Source: CAVTWY01 sp963738615 (GTDB lineage Bacteria; Pseudomonadota; Gammaproteobacteria; Burkholderiales; Burkholderiaceae_C). Taken from it: a DNA stretch of 64,000 nucleotides. The DNA lies in contig CAVTXI010000004.1 in the NCBI GenBank assembly GCA_963738615.1, forward strand, positions 248,001 through 312,000, given 5' to 3'. The notes below the pieces were generated by a model that was not told the DNA's origin, did no database searches, and saw nothing but the letters and a program-made list of their open reading frames with translations. How positions within the stretch are numbered: the first letter of the stretch is position 1; every line of letters starts with the position of its first letter. Made by a program: the position numbers and the translations under genes. Positions 8,879-17,531 of this stretch are shown piece by piece.

Positions 8879-9637
8879 TCAAAGGGAATTCAAGAAGGCG
8901 AAGCTGTTGCGCGCAAATCGCGCAGGGTCATTCGGCTTGTCGTGCTCGGCCACCAACCACTTCGCGCCGTTGTCGACCGCCGCCTTCGCAAGACGGCCGC
9001 GCCAGTCGAGCACGCCGCTGCCCACGTCGTCCCAGCCGTCTTCGTCGAGCTTGGTGCCTTCGGCCGCGATGTCCTTGGCATGCACCGACACCACGCGCGC
9101 CTTGTGCTGCTGCATCAGCGCCACCGGGTCGCCCCCGCCGCGCACCAGCCAGGCCACGTCGGCCTGCCAGGTCAGGGGCGCGTTGCCGGCACCGGCGAAC
9201 AGGCAGTCGAGCGCGGTGCGGCCGTCGGCCTGCGCCTTCAGTTCCCAGTGGTGGTTGTGATAGCCCAGGTCGACGCCACGGTCCTTCGCGCGCCACGCCA
9301 TCTGGCCCAGTTCGCGGCCCAGGAACGTCCAGTACGGCTCGGCGCCGGCGCGTTCGTCGGGCGGCACCGACGGCATGAACAGTTGCGTGAAGCCCAGCGT
9401 CTTGCACGCCGCCATCACGGCGTCGAAGCGTTCGCGCAGGGCAGCGATGCCGACGTGCGACGACGAGGCAGCCAGGCTGCGTGTGTCGAGCTGGCGACGC
9501 ACGTTCGCGGCGTCGTCGAGATGGCTGCCGATGAGCTCGACGTGACGGTAACCCGCGGCCTTGACGGTGTCGAGTATGTCGCCCAGCGTGGGCAGGTCGC
9601 GCAGGCTGTAGAGCTGGATCGAGATGGGTGTGGTCAT
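8879..9637 (-). CDS. Sugar phosphate isomerase/epimerase, second copy
   Basis: A 252-residue xylose isomerase-like TIM barrel beginning MTTPISIQLYSLRD, the usual N-terminus for this subgroup. Family text follows: VKAAGYRHVELIGSH, LGYHNHHWEL, WQADVAWLVRGGGDP (metal and substrate site), VSVHAKDIA and VAEHDKPNDP near the end. Its ATG overlaps the stop of the LacI gene (ATGA at 9634-9637), which indicates translational coupling to the regulator. It resembles the longer isomerase-like protein at 6628-7686 only at the fold level. Confidence 0.85.
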   Translation of the reverse strand: MTTPISIQLYSLRDLPTLGDILDTVKAAGYRHVELIGSHLDDAANVRRQLDTRSLAASSSHVGIAALRERFDAVMAACKTLGFTQLFMPSVPPDERAGAEPYWTFLGRELGQMAWRAKDRGVDLGYHNHHWELKAQADGRTALDCLFAGAGNAPLTWQADVAWLVRGGGDPVALMQQHKARVVSVHAKDIAAEGTKLDEDGWDDVGSGVLDWRGRLAKAAVDNGAKWLVAEHDKPNDPARFARNSFAFLNSL

Positions 9638-10794
9638 AGGGTCTTTCGCGTGGTCGACGCCACTGCGTGAGGTTGGCCGGCTCGACCAGATGGACGAGGT
9701 CGAGACGGGTGTGATGAACGCGGGATGACGGGTCGATGAGGGCCGCGCACCACCGACTGGCGCATCAACACTTGCGATTCGAACTCGCGCTGCACGGGAA
9801 GCCCTGTGGCGTAGCACTGGTTCATCAAGTGCCTGCACGCGTGCGTGGCCATGTCGACCGACGGGATGCGCACGGTGCTGAGCGCGGGCGACGTGTAGGC
9901 ACCCAATTCGGCGCCGTCGTAGCCCAGCACCGACAGCTGCCGTGGCACGTCGATGCCGGCGCCTTGCAGCCGCGACAGCGTGGCCATCGCCAGCAGGTCG
10001 TTGGCACAGAACAGCGCGCTGAAAGGCAGAACCGATGACTCGACGCGCGCGGTCGTACGCGTGCGCGCGCGGGGGCGCGACGCCAGCGCGACGATGGCGC
10101 CGGCCTGGTCCCACGCACCGGCAAACGTCAACCGGCCCTCGAGCACGAACTCATGCGCAGGCGCTAGGCCATGCGCCGCCAACTCGTCGCGAAAGCCCTG
10201 CATGCGCACGATGACGTCGGGGCTGTGGCGCAGGCTGTGCATCAGTGCAATGTCGCGATGTCCCTGGGCCAACAGCGCACGCGCGGCCAGACGGCCGGCG
10301 CTGGCGTGGTCGACCGAGAAGCAATCGCCTTCCATGCCCGGCACGACGCGGTTGATCAGCACCAGCCGCGGCATCTGCATGCGCAATGCCGTCAGGTCAA
10401 CGTCGCGCGTGTAGCTGTCGACGGCCAGGATGCCGTCGCACTCGCGCTCGATCAGGAAGCGCATGGCCTCGAGCGATTTGTCGTGGCGCGAACCCAGGCC
10501 GAAGTTGCTGGTCGCCACCATGTGGTGGTCGCACGCGCGCAATTCGCCTTCGACAGCTTGCAGAATCGGCGCGAAGTAGGTGCCCTCGAAGGTCGGCACG
10601 TACACGCCGATCAGCCCCAGGCGCTTGGACGCCAACGCGCGCGCGGTGCGCGACGGACGGAAGTCGAGCTTGCGCACCGCTTCGCGTACACGCGCCAGCG
10701 CGTCGGCCGACACCGCGCCCTTGCCCGAGATGGCGCGCGACGCCGTGCCCACGCCGACCTGGGCGAGTTGCGCAACGTCTTTGATGGTGGCCAT
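9634..10794 (-). CDS. LacI-family transcriptional regulator
   Basis: A 386-residue repressor with the N-terminal LacI helix-turn-helix TIKDVAQLAQVGVGTASRAI, then the hinge and a periplasmic-binding-protein-like sensor (LIGVYVPTFEGTYFAPILQ; FSALFCANDLLAMATLSRLQ; YDGAELGAYTSPALSTVRIP). The C-terminus has a Pro/Arg-rich tail after the normal end (about 35 residues). It lies between the isomerase/dehydrogenase genes and the ABC transporter genes and probably controls both. A LacI-type operator is present at 15061-15076, upstream of the binding-protein gene. Confidence 0.9.
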   Translation of the reverse strand: MATIKDVAQLAQVGVGTASRAISGKGAVSADALARVREAVRKLDFRPSRTARALASKRLGLIGVYVPTFEGTYFAPILQAVEGELRACDHHMVATSNFGLGSRHDKSLEAMRFLIERECDGILAVDSYTRDVDLTALRMQMPRLVLINRVVPGMEGDCFSVDHASAGRLAARALLAQGHRDIALMHSLRHSPDVIVRMQGFRDELAAHGLAPAHEFVLEGRLTFAGAWDQAGAIVALASRPRARTRTTARVESSVLPFSALFCANDLLAMATLSRLQGAGIDVPRQLSVLGYDGAELGAYTSPALSTVRIPSVDMATHACRHLMNQCYATGLPVQREFESQVLMRQSVVRGPHRPVIPRSSHPSRPRPSGRAGQPHAVASTTRKTL

Positions 10795-10838
10795 GGGTTC
10801 GACTTCCTCGGCCTGTGCTGCGACCCAGCGCGCCGCGC

Positions 10839-11921
10839 CTAGAGCCGCGCCTCGCTGGCGGCGTCGAACAGCGACACATGCGCCGAGTCGAGCCCCAGCG
10901 CCAGCGGCGCGCCGATCTCGAAATCAACCGTCGGCTCGACCTGCAGGGCCAACGACGTGCCCTGGACGTCCAGCCACGCGATCTTGTTGCCGCCCATCGG
11001 CTCGATCAGGTTGACGTTCGCGCGCGCGTTGTGCGCCGCTGCGGCATCGACAACACGCAGGTGTTCGGGGCGGATGCCCAGTACGGCGGGCTGCTTGTCG
11101 GTGGGTTGCCGCGCGAAGGCATAGCCGCTGACGTCGGCCCGCAAAGCCGCAGATTCGAAACGAACGCGCGCACCGTCGCGCTCGAGATGTCCGCGCACGA
11201 AGTTCATGCTGGGCGAACCGAGGAAGCCGGCCACGAACATGTTGGCCGGCTTCGCGTATACATGGTCGGGTGTGTCGAACTGCTGGATCTTGCCGGCGCG
11301 CATCACGGCCATGCGTGTGGCCAGGGTCATGGCCTCGATCTGGTCGTGCGTCACGTGCACCATGGTCGCGCCCAGGTCGCGGTGCAACTGCTTCAACTCC
11401 CGCCGCAGTTCGGCGCGCAGCTTGGCGTCGAGGTTGGACAACGGTTCGTCGAGCAGAAAAACCTTGGCCTCGCGCACCAGCGCGCGGCCGATTGCCACAC
11501 GCTGGCGCTGGCCACCCGACAACTGCGCGGGCTTGCGGTGCAGCAGTTCGGTCAGTTGCAGCATGCGCGCCGCCTTGTCGATGCGCGTCGCGATCTGCGC
11601 TTTGTCCATGCCGGCCACGCGCAGGCCGAACGACAGGTTGCGCTCGACCGTCATCGTCGGATACAGGGCATAGCTTTGAAACACCATGCCGATGCCGCGT
11701 TCCGAAGGGTCGGCCCAGGTCACGTCGGTGCCGTTGATGTCGATGCGGCCTTCGCTCACGTCGATCAACCCGGCGATGGTGTGCAGCAGCGTGGATTTGC
11801 CGCACCCTGAGGGCCCGAGCAGCACGACGAATTCACCTTCCTCGATGTCGAGGTCCAGGCCCTCGATGACGCGGACCTTGCCGAAGGCGATGTCGAGGCC
11901 ACGGACACTGACGCTCGACAT
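10839..11921 (-). CDS. Carbohydrate ABC transporter ATP-binding protein (MalK/UgpC type)
   Basis: A 360-residue ATPase of the CUT1 sugar importers. Walker A is GPSGCGKSTLL near residue 37, the signature is LSGGQRQRVAIGRALVR, Walker B is VFLLDEPLSNLDAKLR, and the H-loop is HVTHDQIEAMTLA. The C-terminal 120 residues form the TOBE/regulatory domain (GIRPEHLRV). It is the last gene of the transporter run: binding protein, two permeases, ATPase. The start MSSVSVRGLDIAFGKV lies just downstream of the permease stop. Confidence 0.92.
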   Translation of the reverse strand: MSSVSVRGLDIAFGKVRVIEGLDLDIEEGEFVVLLGPSGCGKSTLLHTIAGLIDVSEGRIDINGTDVTWADPSERGIGMVFQSYALYPTMTVERNLSFGLRVAGMDKAQIATRIDKAARMLQLTELLHRKPAQLSGGQRQRVAIGRALVREAKVFLLDEPLSNLDAKLRAELRRELKQLHRDLGATMVHVTHDQIEAMTLATRMAVMRAGKIQQFDTPDHVYAKPANMFVAGFLGSPSMNFVRGHLERDGARVRFESAALRADVSGYAFARQPTDKQPAVLGIRPEHLRVVDAAAAHNARANVNLIEPMGGNKIAWLDVQGTSLALQVEPTVDFEIGAPLALGLDSAHVSLFDAASEARL

Positions 11922-11922
11922 A

Positions 11923-12846
11923 TCAGCCTTTCACCGCACCGGCGGCAATACCGCGCACGAACCAACGCCCGGAGACGAAATACACCACCAACGGCACCAT
12001 CGACGTGAGCAGCGTGGCCGCCATGTTGACGTTGTAGACCTTTTCGCCCTGGGTCGAGTTGATGATGTTGTTGAGCTGCACCGTCATGGGGTAGTGGTCG
12101 CGGCCTGCGAATATCAGGCCGAGCAGAAAGTCGTTCCAGATGCCGGTGGTTTGCAGAATGAGCGCGACGACGAAGATCGGCAGCGACATCGGCAGCATCA
12201 GTTGGAAGTAGATGCGCCAGAAGCCGCCGCCGTCGATGCGCGCCGCCTTGAACAGCTCGGCCGGCAAGCCTGCGTAGTAGTTACGAAACAGCAGCGTCAT
12301 GATTGGCATGCCGAAGAAGGTGTGGACCAGCACGATGTTCGGGATCGACTGGAACATGTTCACGGTGGCGAACATGCGCACCAGCGGGTAGAGCATCACC
12401 GGGTACGGAATGAATGCACCCAGCATCAGGATGGCGAAGAACCAGCCCGCCCACTTCACACGCCAGTAGGTCAGCGCATAGCCGTTGATCGAACCGATGA
12501 TGATCGACAGCGCGAGCGACGGCAGCAGGATGCGCACCGAATTCCAGAACCCCACCGAAATACCGTTGCACTCGAGCCCGGTGCAGGCCGACGACCAGGC
12601 CTGCGCCCACGGCTCGAACGTGATCGCCACCGGGAAGGCAAAGATATTGCCCATGCGGATTTCCGACATCGGCTTGATCGACGTGATGCCCATCACGTAG
12701 AGCGGCAGCAGGAAGAAGAGCGCCGCGCTGACGAGAAAGGCGTACAGCCCCAGGCGTGCCGGCGTCAGCAAGGCGCGGCGCGGGCGCGGCGACAGCCGGT
12801 TGGTGGCGGTGATATTGGCACCGGCGGCGACGGATGCGGTGGTCAT
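11923..12846 (-). CDS. Carbohydrate ABC transporter permease (MalG type)
   Basis: A 307-residue inner-membrane permease with about six hydrophobic segments and the EAA-loop that docks the ATPase (text YAGLPAELFKAARIDGGGFWRIYFQLMLPMS, read here in two parts: PAELFKAARIDGGGFWRIYF then QLMLPMS). The N-terminus carries one segment ending in GITSIKPMSEIRM, typical for MalG-like subunits. The start ATG overlaps the stop of the neighbouring permease gene (ATGA at 12843-12846), so the two are translated together. Confidence 0.9.
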   Translation of the reverse strand: MTTASVAAGANITATNRLSPRPRRALLTPARLGLYAFLVSAALFFLLPLYVMGITSIKPMSEIRMGNIFAFPVAITFEPWAQAWSSACTGLECNGISVGFWNSVRILLPSLALSIIIGSINGYALTYWRVKWAGWFFAILMLGAFIPYPVMLYPLVRMFATVNMFQSIPNIVLVHTFFGMPIMTLLFRNYYAGLPAELFKAARIDGGGFWRIYFQLMLPMSLPIFVVALILQTTGIWNDFLLGLIFAGRDHYPMTVQLNNIINSTQGEKVYNVNMAATLLTSMVPLVVYFVSGRWFVRGIAAGAVKG

Positions 12847-13745
12847 GAATTCCCCGCCGCCGCTTTGGCCCGCGACCGTGCGTAGACCAGCGGAGCGACG
12901 ATGATGATCACCGTGACCAGCATCGTGGCCGACGCAGCCGACGCCAGGCCGATGTTCTGGCGCTCGAACAGGTTGTCGATGATGAACTTGGTGGGCACGT
13001 CGGTAGCGTCACCCGGGCCGCCGTTGGTCATCGCGACCACCGCGTCGAAGAGCTTCACCACCGACACCGCCTGCAGCACGAACGCGGTGAGCAGCGACGG
13101 GCCGAGCTGCGGCAACACGATGCTCGTGTAGTAGCGCCAGCGCGGCACGCCTTCGACGCGCGCGGCCTTCCACTGCTCGTCGTCGATACCGCGCAGCCCG
13201 GCCAGCATGATCGCCATCACCAGCCCCGACGAGTGCCACAGCACGCAGATCACCACGCAGTAGATCGCCATGCTCTGCGAGGTGATCCAGTCGAAGCGTG
13301 CGTTCTCGAACCCCCAGCTTTGCAGTGAGCGCTGGATACCCAGCGTGGGGTTGAACATCCACTGCCAGACCACGCCGCAGGCGACAAATGACATCGCGAA
13401 CGAGTAAAGATAGATGGTGCGGAACACGCCTTCGAGCCGCACCTTCTGGTCGATGAACACCGCCAGCAGAAAACCCAACACCATCGCACCCGTGATGAAG
13501 AACACCCCGAACAGGCCGATGTTGGCGATCGACGTGAGCCACCGGTCGCTCTCGAACAGGTCGACATACTGTTTGAAGCCGGCCCAATCGTTGCGCGGCA
13601 GCATCTTGGAGTTGGACACCGAGATGCGCAGCGTCCACAGAATGGACGCAACGTACGCGACAAGCACAGTGACGCCCATCGGCAGCAAGGCCGCGTGGGC
13701 GGCCCATGCTGTCTTGGGCCCCCGGCGAGAGGCCTTGGTCTGCAC
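12843..13745 (-). CDS. Carbohydrate ABC transporter permease (MalF type)
   Basis: A 300-residue permease partner. Hydrophobic segments start near residue 20 (LLPMGVTVLVAYVASILWTL), and the EAA-loop is present in GLRGIDDEQWKAARVEGVPR followed by WRYYTSIVLPQLGP. A GTG at 13745 is taken as start because it gives the usual short basic N-terminus; no strong ribosome site is visible. Together with the MalG-type subunit it forms the membrane channel of the importer. Confidence 0.88.
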   Translation of the reverse strand: MQTKASRRGPKTAWAAHAALLPMGVTVLVAYVASILWTLRISVSNSKMLPRNDWAGFKQYVDLFESDRWLTSIANIGLFGVFFITGAMVLGFLLAVFIDQKVRLEGVFRTIYLYSFAMSFVACGVVWQWMFNPTLGIQRSLQSWGFENARFDWITSQSMAIYCVVICVLWHSSGLVMAIMLAGLRGIDDEQWKAARVEGVPRWRYYTSIVLPQLGPSLLTAFVLQAVSVVKLFDAVVAMTNGGPGDATDVPTKFIIDNLFERQNIGLASAASATMLVTVIIIVAPLVYARSRAKAAAGNS

Positions 13746-13783
13746 GACGACGATGACCGCGTTACTTGGTGATCACTTGGCGA

Positions 13784-15013
13784 TCACTTGCCGATCGCGA
13801 CAGCCAGCAGGTTCTGCGCGTCTTCCGGCTTCATGTCGGTGTTCCACAGCTTGGTGATCACGTCGAGCACCTTGCCGTAGATGTCGGGCGCCATCAGCAT
13901 GCTCGGGTCGGGCGTCTGGCGCGCCGGATCTTTCAGCGCCGCCACGCCGGCCTGGGCGCAGATGTCCATGCTGCTGGCGTCGACGTCGGGGCGGATCGGG
14001 ATCGAACCCTTCTTGATATTGAATGCCACCTGCGTGGCCGGCGACGTGATGACGCGCGCCATCAACTGCTGCGCGGCCTGTGCGTCTTTGTTGCTGGTCT
14101 TGGGCAGCACGAACACGTCGCCGCTGACCATGTACGCCGACTTGGGGCCCCAGCCCGAGAAGCAGCCGAACTCTTTCCCCGCCGTCTTGCCAGCAGCAAG
14201 GAATTCGCCCTTGGCCCAATCGCCGACGGTCTGAAAGGCTGCCTTGTCGGTCACCAGCAGGGCCGTCGTATCGTTCCAGTTGCGGCCGGCAAAAGCAGGG
14301 TCGGCATAGGTGCGCAGCTTCTTGAATTTCTCGATCACGGCACGGAACTCGGGCGACTTGACGGTGTTCGCGTCCTTGCCTTCATACAACTTCATGTACA
14401 GGTCACGCCCGCCCATGTGCAGCAGCACCGCGTTGAAGGTCAGGCGTTCGTAGGTCGCCGTGCCCGACTGCGCAAACGCGATCTGGCCCGAGGCCTTGAT
14501 CTTGTCGAGTGCGGCCCAGAACTCGGCTTCGTTCTTCGGCTCGGTCACGCCGGCCTTGTCCAGCACTGCCTTCGAGTACCAGAACCAGGTCGAGCTGTGG
14601 ATGTTGATCGGCACCGCGTAGTAGTGGCCCTTGACCTTGATCACGTTCTTGATCGGCACTGGCATCCACTTGTCCCAGCCCTCTTTGGCGGCGACTTCAT
14701 CGACGCTGCTCAGCAGGCCGGCTTCGATCAACTCGTGATATTGCTTGGAGGTATTGAACTGCGACGCCACCGGCGGGTTGCCGCCGGCGATGCGGTTCAG
14801 CGCCGCGGCACGCGCGTTGTCGCCCCCGGCGATGGCGTTGTCGACCCATTGCCCGCCGGCCTTGTTGTAGGCCTCGGCCAGTTGTTTCACCGCGGCCGAC
14901 TCGCCGCCCGATGTCCACCAGTGAATCACTTCGGCCTTTTGTGCCAGTACCGGCGAGGCCAGGCCGAAGGCGGCGGCCAGGGCCGCGGTCAGGGTATGGA
15001 TGCGAACGTTCAT
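13784..15013 (-). CDS. Carbohydrate ABC transporter substrate-binding protein
   Basis: A 409-residue periplasmic binding protein (extracellular family 1). The start chosen is ATG 15013, with GGAG upstream and an N-terminal signal peptide MNVRIHTLTAALAAAFGLAS ending PVLAQ. Mature text such as AEVIHWWTSGGESAAVKQLA, YAVPINIHSSTWFWYSKAVL and FNIKKGSIPIRPDVDA matches sugar-binding proteins of the glucose/mannose (GtsA/MglB-unrelated, CUT1) subgroup. It is the first gene of the transporter operon and carries a LacI-type operator 48 bases upstream of the start. Confidence 0.9.
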   Translation of the reverse strand: MNVRIHTLTAALAAAFGLASPVLAQKAEVIHWWTSGGESAAVKQLAEAYNKAGGQWVDNAIAGGDNARAAALNRIAGGNPPVASQFNTSKQYHELIEAGLLSSVDEVAAKEGWDKWMPVPIKNVIKVKGHYYAVPINIHSSTWFWYSKAVLDKAGVTEPKNEAEFWAALDKIKASGQIAFAQSGTATYERLTFNAVLLHMGGRDLYMKLYEGKDANTVKSPEFRAVIEKFKKLRTYADPAFAGRNWNDTTALLVTDKAAFQTVGDWAKGEFLAAGKTAGKEFGCFSGWGPKSAYMVSGDVFVLPKTSNKDAQAAQQLMARVITSPATQVAFNIKKGSIPIRPDVDASSMDICAQAGVAALKDPARQTPDPSMLMAPDIYGKVLDVITKLWNTDMKPEDAQNLLAVAIGK

Positions 15014-15060
15014 GCAATGTCTCCAGGGCTGAATCGTGAGAGCGGTGGGGTGAAACTCGA

Positions 15061-15076
15061 TTGGAACCGCTTCCAA
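15061..15076. promoter_or_regulatory. LacI-family operator upstream of the sugar transporter operon
   Basis: The sequence TTGGAACCGCTTCCAA is a near-palindrome with arms TTGGAA/TTCCAA and a CG-rich centre, the form bound by LacI/GalR-family repressors. It lies between the divergent binding-protein gene (minus, start 15013) and the ThuA-like gene (plus, start 15139). A minus-strand TTTAAT (15081-15086) could be the -10 element, so a bound repressor would sit at the transcription start. The natural candidate regulator is the LacI protein at 9634-10794. Confidence 0.7.
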
Positions 15077-15138
15077 TGTGATTAAACTCTAGCCAAATCA
15101 GCGCCCTCACCCATTCGGAACAACCCTCGCGGAGCGTC

Positions 15139-15781
15139 ATGAAGCAAGCTTTGATTGTTTGGGGTGGCTGGCCCGGCCACGAGCCCGAGAAGTGCGCGCA
15201 CATCGTGCAAAGCATGTTGAAACGCAACAGCTTCGAAGTGCGCATCGAAACGCAGAACGTCGGCCTTCGCCGACCCCGCCCTCGATCGTCTCGACCTGAT
15301 CGTGCCGATCTACACCATGGCCAAGATCGAAAAGCCCGAGTGCGCGAACCTGACCGCGGCGGTCCAGTCGGGCGTGGGCTTGGCGGGCTTTCACGGCGGC
15401 ATGTGCGACGCGTTCCGTGACTCGGTCGACTACCAGTTCATGACCGGCGGCCAATGGGTCGCGCACCCCGGCAACATCATCGACTTCCGCGTGAACGTTG
15501 CCAAACCGGATGACCACGTGATGGCCGGTCTGTCGGACTTCGACTACCGCTCCGAGCAGTACTACATGCACGTCGACCCGGCCAACGACGTGCTGGCCAC
15601 CACCACCTTCAGCGGCGAACACGCGTCATGGACCCGTGGCGTGGTGATGCCGGTCGTGTGGAAGCGCCGCCACGGCGCGGGCCGCGTGTTCTACAGCGCG
15701 CTGGGCCATGTGTCGGCCGAGTTCGCCGTACCGCAGATGAGCACGATGTTCGAGCGCGGCATGTTGTGGGCAGCGCGTTGA
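15139..15781 (+). CDS. ThuA-like domain protein, one frameshift
   Basis: About 213 residues, the size of the ThuA/trehalose-utilisation-like glutamine-amidotransferase-fold proteins that accompany sugar dehydrogenases. The start ATG 15139 follows a GGAG. Text before the break is MKQALIVWGGWPGHEPEKCA; after it VPIYTMAKIEKPECANLTAA, VGLAGFHGGMCDAFRDSVDY and GRVFYSALGHVSAEF. The frame shifts near 15258-15262, just after IETQN; the next frame then reads AFADPALDRLDLIVPIYTM without loss. It stands 25 bases before a Gfo/Idh/MocA gene, a common pairing. Confidence 0.8.
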
Positions 15782-15806
15782 CTTCCGTGAGAGCAAGGAG
15801 AACGGC

Positions 15807-16994
15807 ATGACGATCGAAGCCGGCAACGCCAGCGAAGGCGGCGCGCAGCGCCGCTTGCGCCTGGGCATGGTGGGCGGCGGCGAAGGCGCGTTCATCGGCG
15901 CGGTCCACCGCATCGCCGCGCGCCTGGACGACCACTACGAACTGGTGGCCGGTGCGCTCAGCGCCGATCCGCAGCGCGCCGCGCGATCGGGCGCCGCGCT
16001 CGGCATCGACCCACAGCGCGCCTACTCGAGCTACGACGCCATGGCGCAGGCCGAGCGCAAGCGCAGCGACCCCATCGACGTGGTCGCCATCGTCACGCCG
16101 AACCACCTGCACGTGCCGGTGGCCAGCGCGTTCCTGCGCCACGGTTTTCACGTCATCTGCGACAAACCGTTGGCCAGCAACCTGGCCGATGCATTGGCGT
16201 TGCGCGAGTTGGCGAGCTCGAGCGGCAAGTTGTTCTGCCTGACGCACAACTACACCGGCTACCCGCTGGTGCGCCACGCACGCGCGATGGTGGCCGCGGG
16301 CACGCTGGGCGACATCCGCCTGGTGCAGGTCGAGTACCCGCAGGAATGGCTGACCGAGCCGATCGAACAGTCGGGCCAGAAACAGGCCGAGTGGCGCACC
16401 GACCCGGCGCGGTCCGGCGCGGGCGGCTGCCTGGGCGACATCGGCACCCACGCCTACCAGTTGGCCTGCTTCGTCACCGGCCTGGCGCTCGACCAGCTAT
16501 GCGCCGACCTCACCGCCTTCGTGCCCGGCCGGCGCCTGGACGACAACGTCAACATGCTGCTGCGCTGGCAGGGCGGCGCGCGCGGCATGTTGTGGGCCAG
16601 CCAGGTCGCGCCCGGTCACGAGAACGGGCTGAAGCTGCGCGTGTACGGCACACGCGGCGCCGTCGAGTGGGTGCAGGCCGAGCCGAACGTGCTGATCCAC
16701 TCGCCGCTGGGTGAATCACGCCGGCTGGTCACGCGCGGTTCGTCGGCGGCCGACGCGTCGGCCGCACGCATGACGCGCATTCCATCGGGCCACCCCGAGG
16801 GGTATCTCGAGGGTTTTGCGAATATCTACACCGAAGCGGCGCACGCGATTCGCGCGCTGGATGCTGGCTTGGCCGTACCGGCCGAAGTGAACTTTCCGGA
16901 CATCGAAGACGGCGTCAAGGGCATGGCGTTCATCGAGGCGGCGGTGAAGTCGGCGGCGGAAGGCGCGGTTTGGGTGCAGCCGGCGTTTGTTTGA
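15807..16994 (+). CDS. Gfo/Idh/MocA family oxidoreductase, second copy
   Basis: A 395-residue NAD(P)-dependent dehydrogenase with Rossmann motif LRLGMVGGGEGAFIGAVHR, NHLHVPVA, the EKP-equivalent CDKPLASNLADAL (Asp replaces Glu, as in many family members), and the C-terminal motif GGCLGDIGTHAYQLACFVTG. This subgroup (MVGGG-EGAFIG) is usually found beside ThuA-like and sugar isomerase genes. It is transcribed divergently from the ABC importer and probably oxidises the same sugar or a derivative. Confidence 0.88.
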   Translation: MTIEAGNASEGGAQRRLRLGMVGGGEGAFIGAVHRIAARLDDHYELVAGALSADPQRAARSGAALGIDPQRAYSSYDAMAQAERKRSDPIDVVAIVTPNHLHVPVASAFLRHGFHVICDKPLASNLADALALRELASSSGKLFCLTHNYTGYPLVRHARAMVAAGTLGDIRLVQVEYPQEWLTEPIEQSGQKQAEWRTDPARSGAGGCLGDIGTHAYQLACFVTGLALDQLCADLTAFVPGRRLDDNVNMLLRWQGGARGMLWASQVAPGHENGLKLRVYGTRGAVEWVQAEPNVLIHSPLGESRRLVTRGSSAADASAARMTRIPSGHPEGYLEGFANIYTEAAHAIRALDAGLAVPAEVNFPDIEDGVKGMAFIEAAVKSAAEGAVWVQPAFV

Positions 16995-17087
16995 AGTACG
17001 CGGCTTTCGCCCCGCCTACACCAGCTCACTCGCGACTTCGGGCGCGACTTCGGGCGGGGTCACGTCTTGCCTTTGCCAACCTCTCCG

Positions 17088-17390
17088 TCACCGCCCGGTC
17101 CCATCGGGCTTGCGCTTCTCGTTGAACGCCGCCATGCCTTCCCTTGCGTCCTCGGTCATCGCCAGCAACGCGATCTGGCTTTCGGTGTAGGCGATGGCCT
17201 GGTCGAACGACATCGCTTCGATCGCGCGCATCGCGTACTTGCCGCGGCGGATGCCGGTGGGTGACTTGTCGACGATGCGTGCCACCAGCCATTCCACTTT
17301 CGCGTCGAGCTCGGCGGCCGGGACCACGTGGTTCAGCAGGCCGGCGTCCAGCGCTTCGGCGGCGCCGAACGGTTCGCCGGTCAACGCCGA
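17088..17390 (-). pseudogene. Enoyl-CoA hydratase, C-terminal part only
   Basis: About 100 residues of enoyl-CoA hydratase C-terminus are readable on the minus strand: LTGEPFGAAEALDAGLLNHV, VPAAELDAKVEWLVARI, RRGKYAMRAIEAMSF and the end AAFNEKRKPDGTGR with a stop at 17088. The N-terminal half and the oxyanion-hole region are missing upstream. The piece that should precede it is found in reverse orientation immediately next door (17391-17528). In Atu- and Liu-type clusters this hydratase follows the carboxyltransferase, which is exactly the gene upstream here. Confidence 0.75.
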
Positions 17391-17528
17391 GGTGGTCGCC
17401 GGCATCCGCGCGGGCTATCGCGCCGCGCACGCAGACCCCGACATTCGTGCGATCGTGCTGACCGCCGCAGGCGACAAGGCCTTCTGCGCGGGCGGCGACC
17501 TACAGCCCGGCAAGGGCTTTACGTTTGA
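17391..17528 (+). pseudogene. Enoyl-CoA hydratase, N-terminal fragment in inverted orientation
   Basis: On the plus strand about 46 codons read EVVAGIRAGYRAAHADPDIR, AIVLTAAGDKAFCAGGDLQP and GKGFTFD, which is the typical N-terminal region of crotonase-fold hydratases, including the first oxyanion-hole stretch KAFCAGGDLQ. It belongs to the same subfamily as the C-terminal fragment on the opposite strand at 17088-17390. The join lies near 17390. The fragment stops at about 17528, four bases from the carboxyltransferase stop. An inversion with loss of the middle third of the gene is the simplest reading. Confidence 0.7.
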
Positions 17529-17531
17529 CCA

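Noticed and set aside
13768..13800. Repeated GATCACTTGGCGATCACTTGCCGATCG text at the end of the MalF gene gap
   Set aside because: Only two or three imperfect copies in under 40 bases; most likely a small local duplication and no evidence for a regulatory site.
17030..17062. Tandem GCGACTTCGGGC repeat near the hydratase remnant
   Set aside because: Two copies only, in a short gap; not enough for a repeat array or CRISPR.
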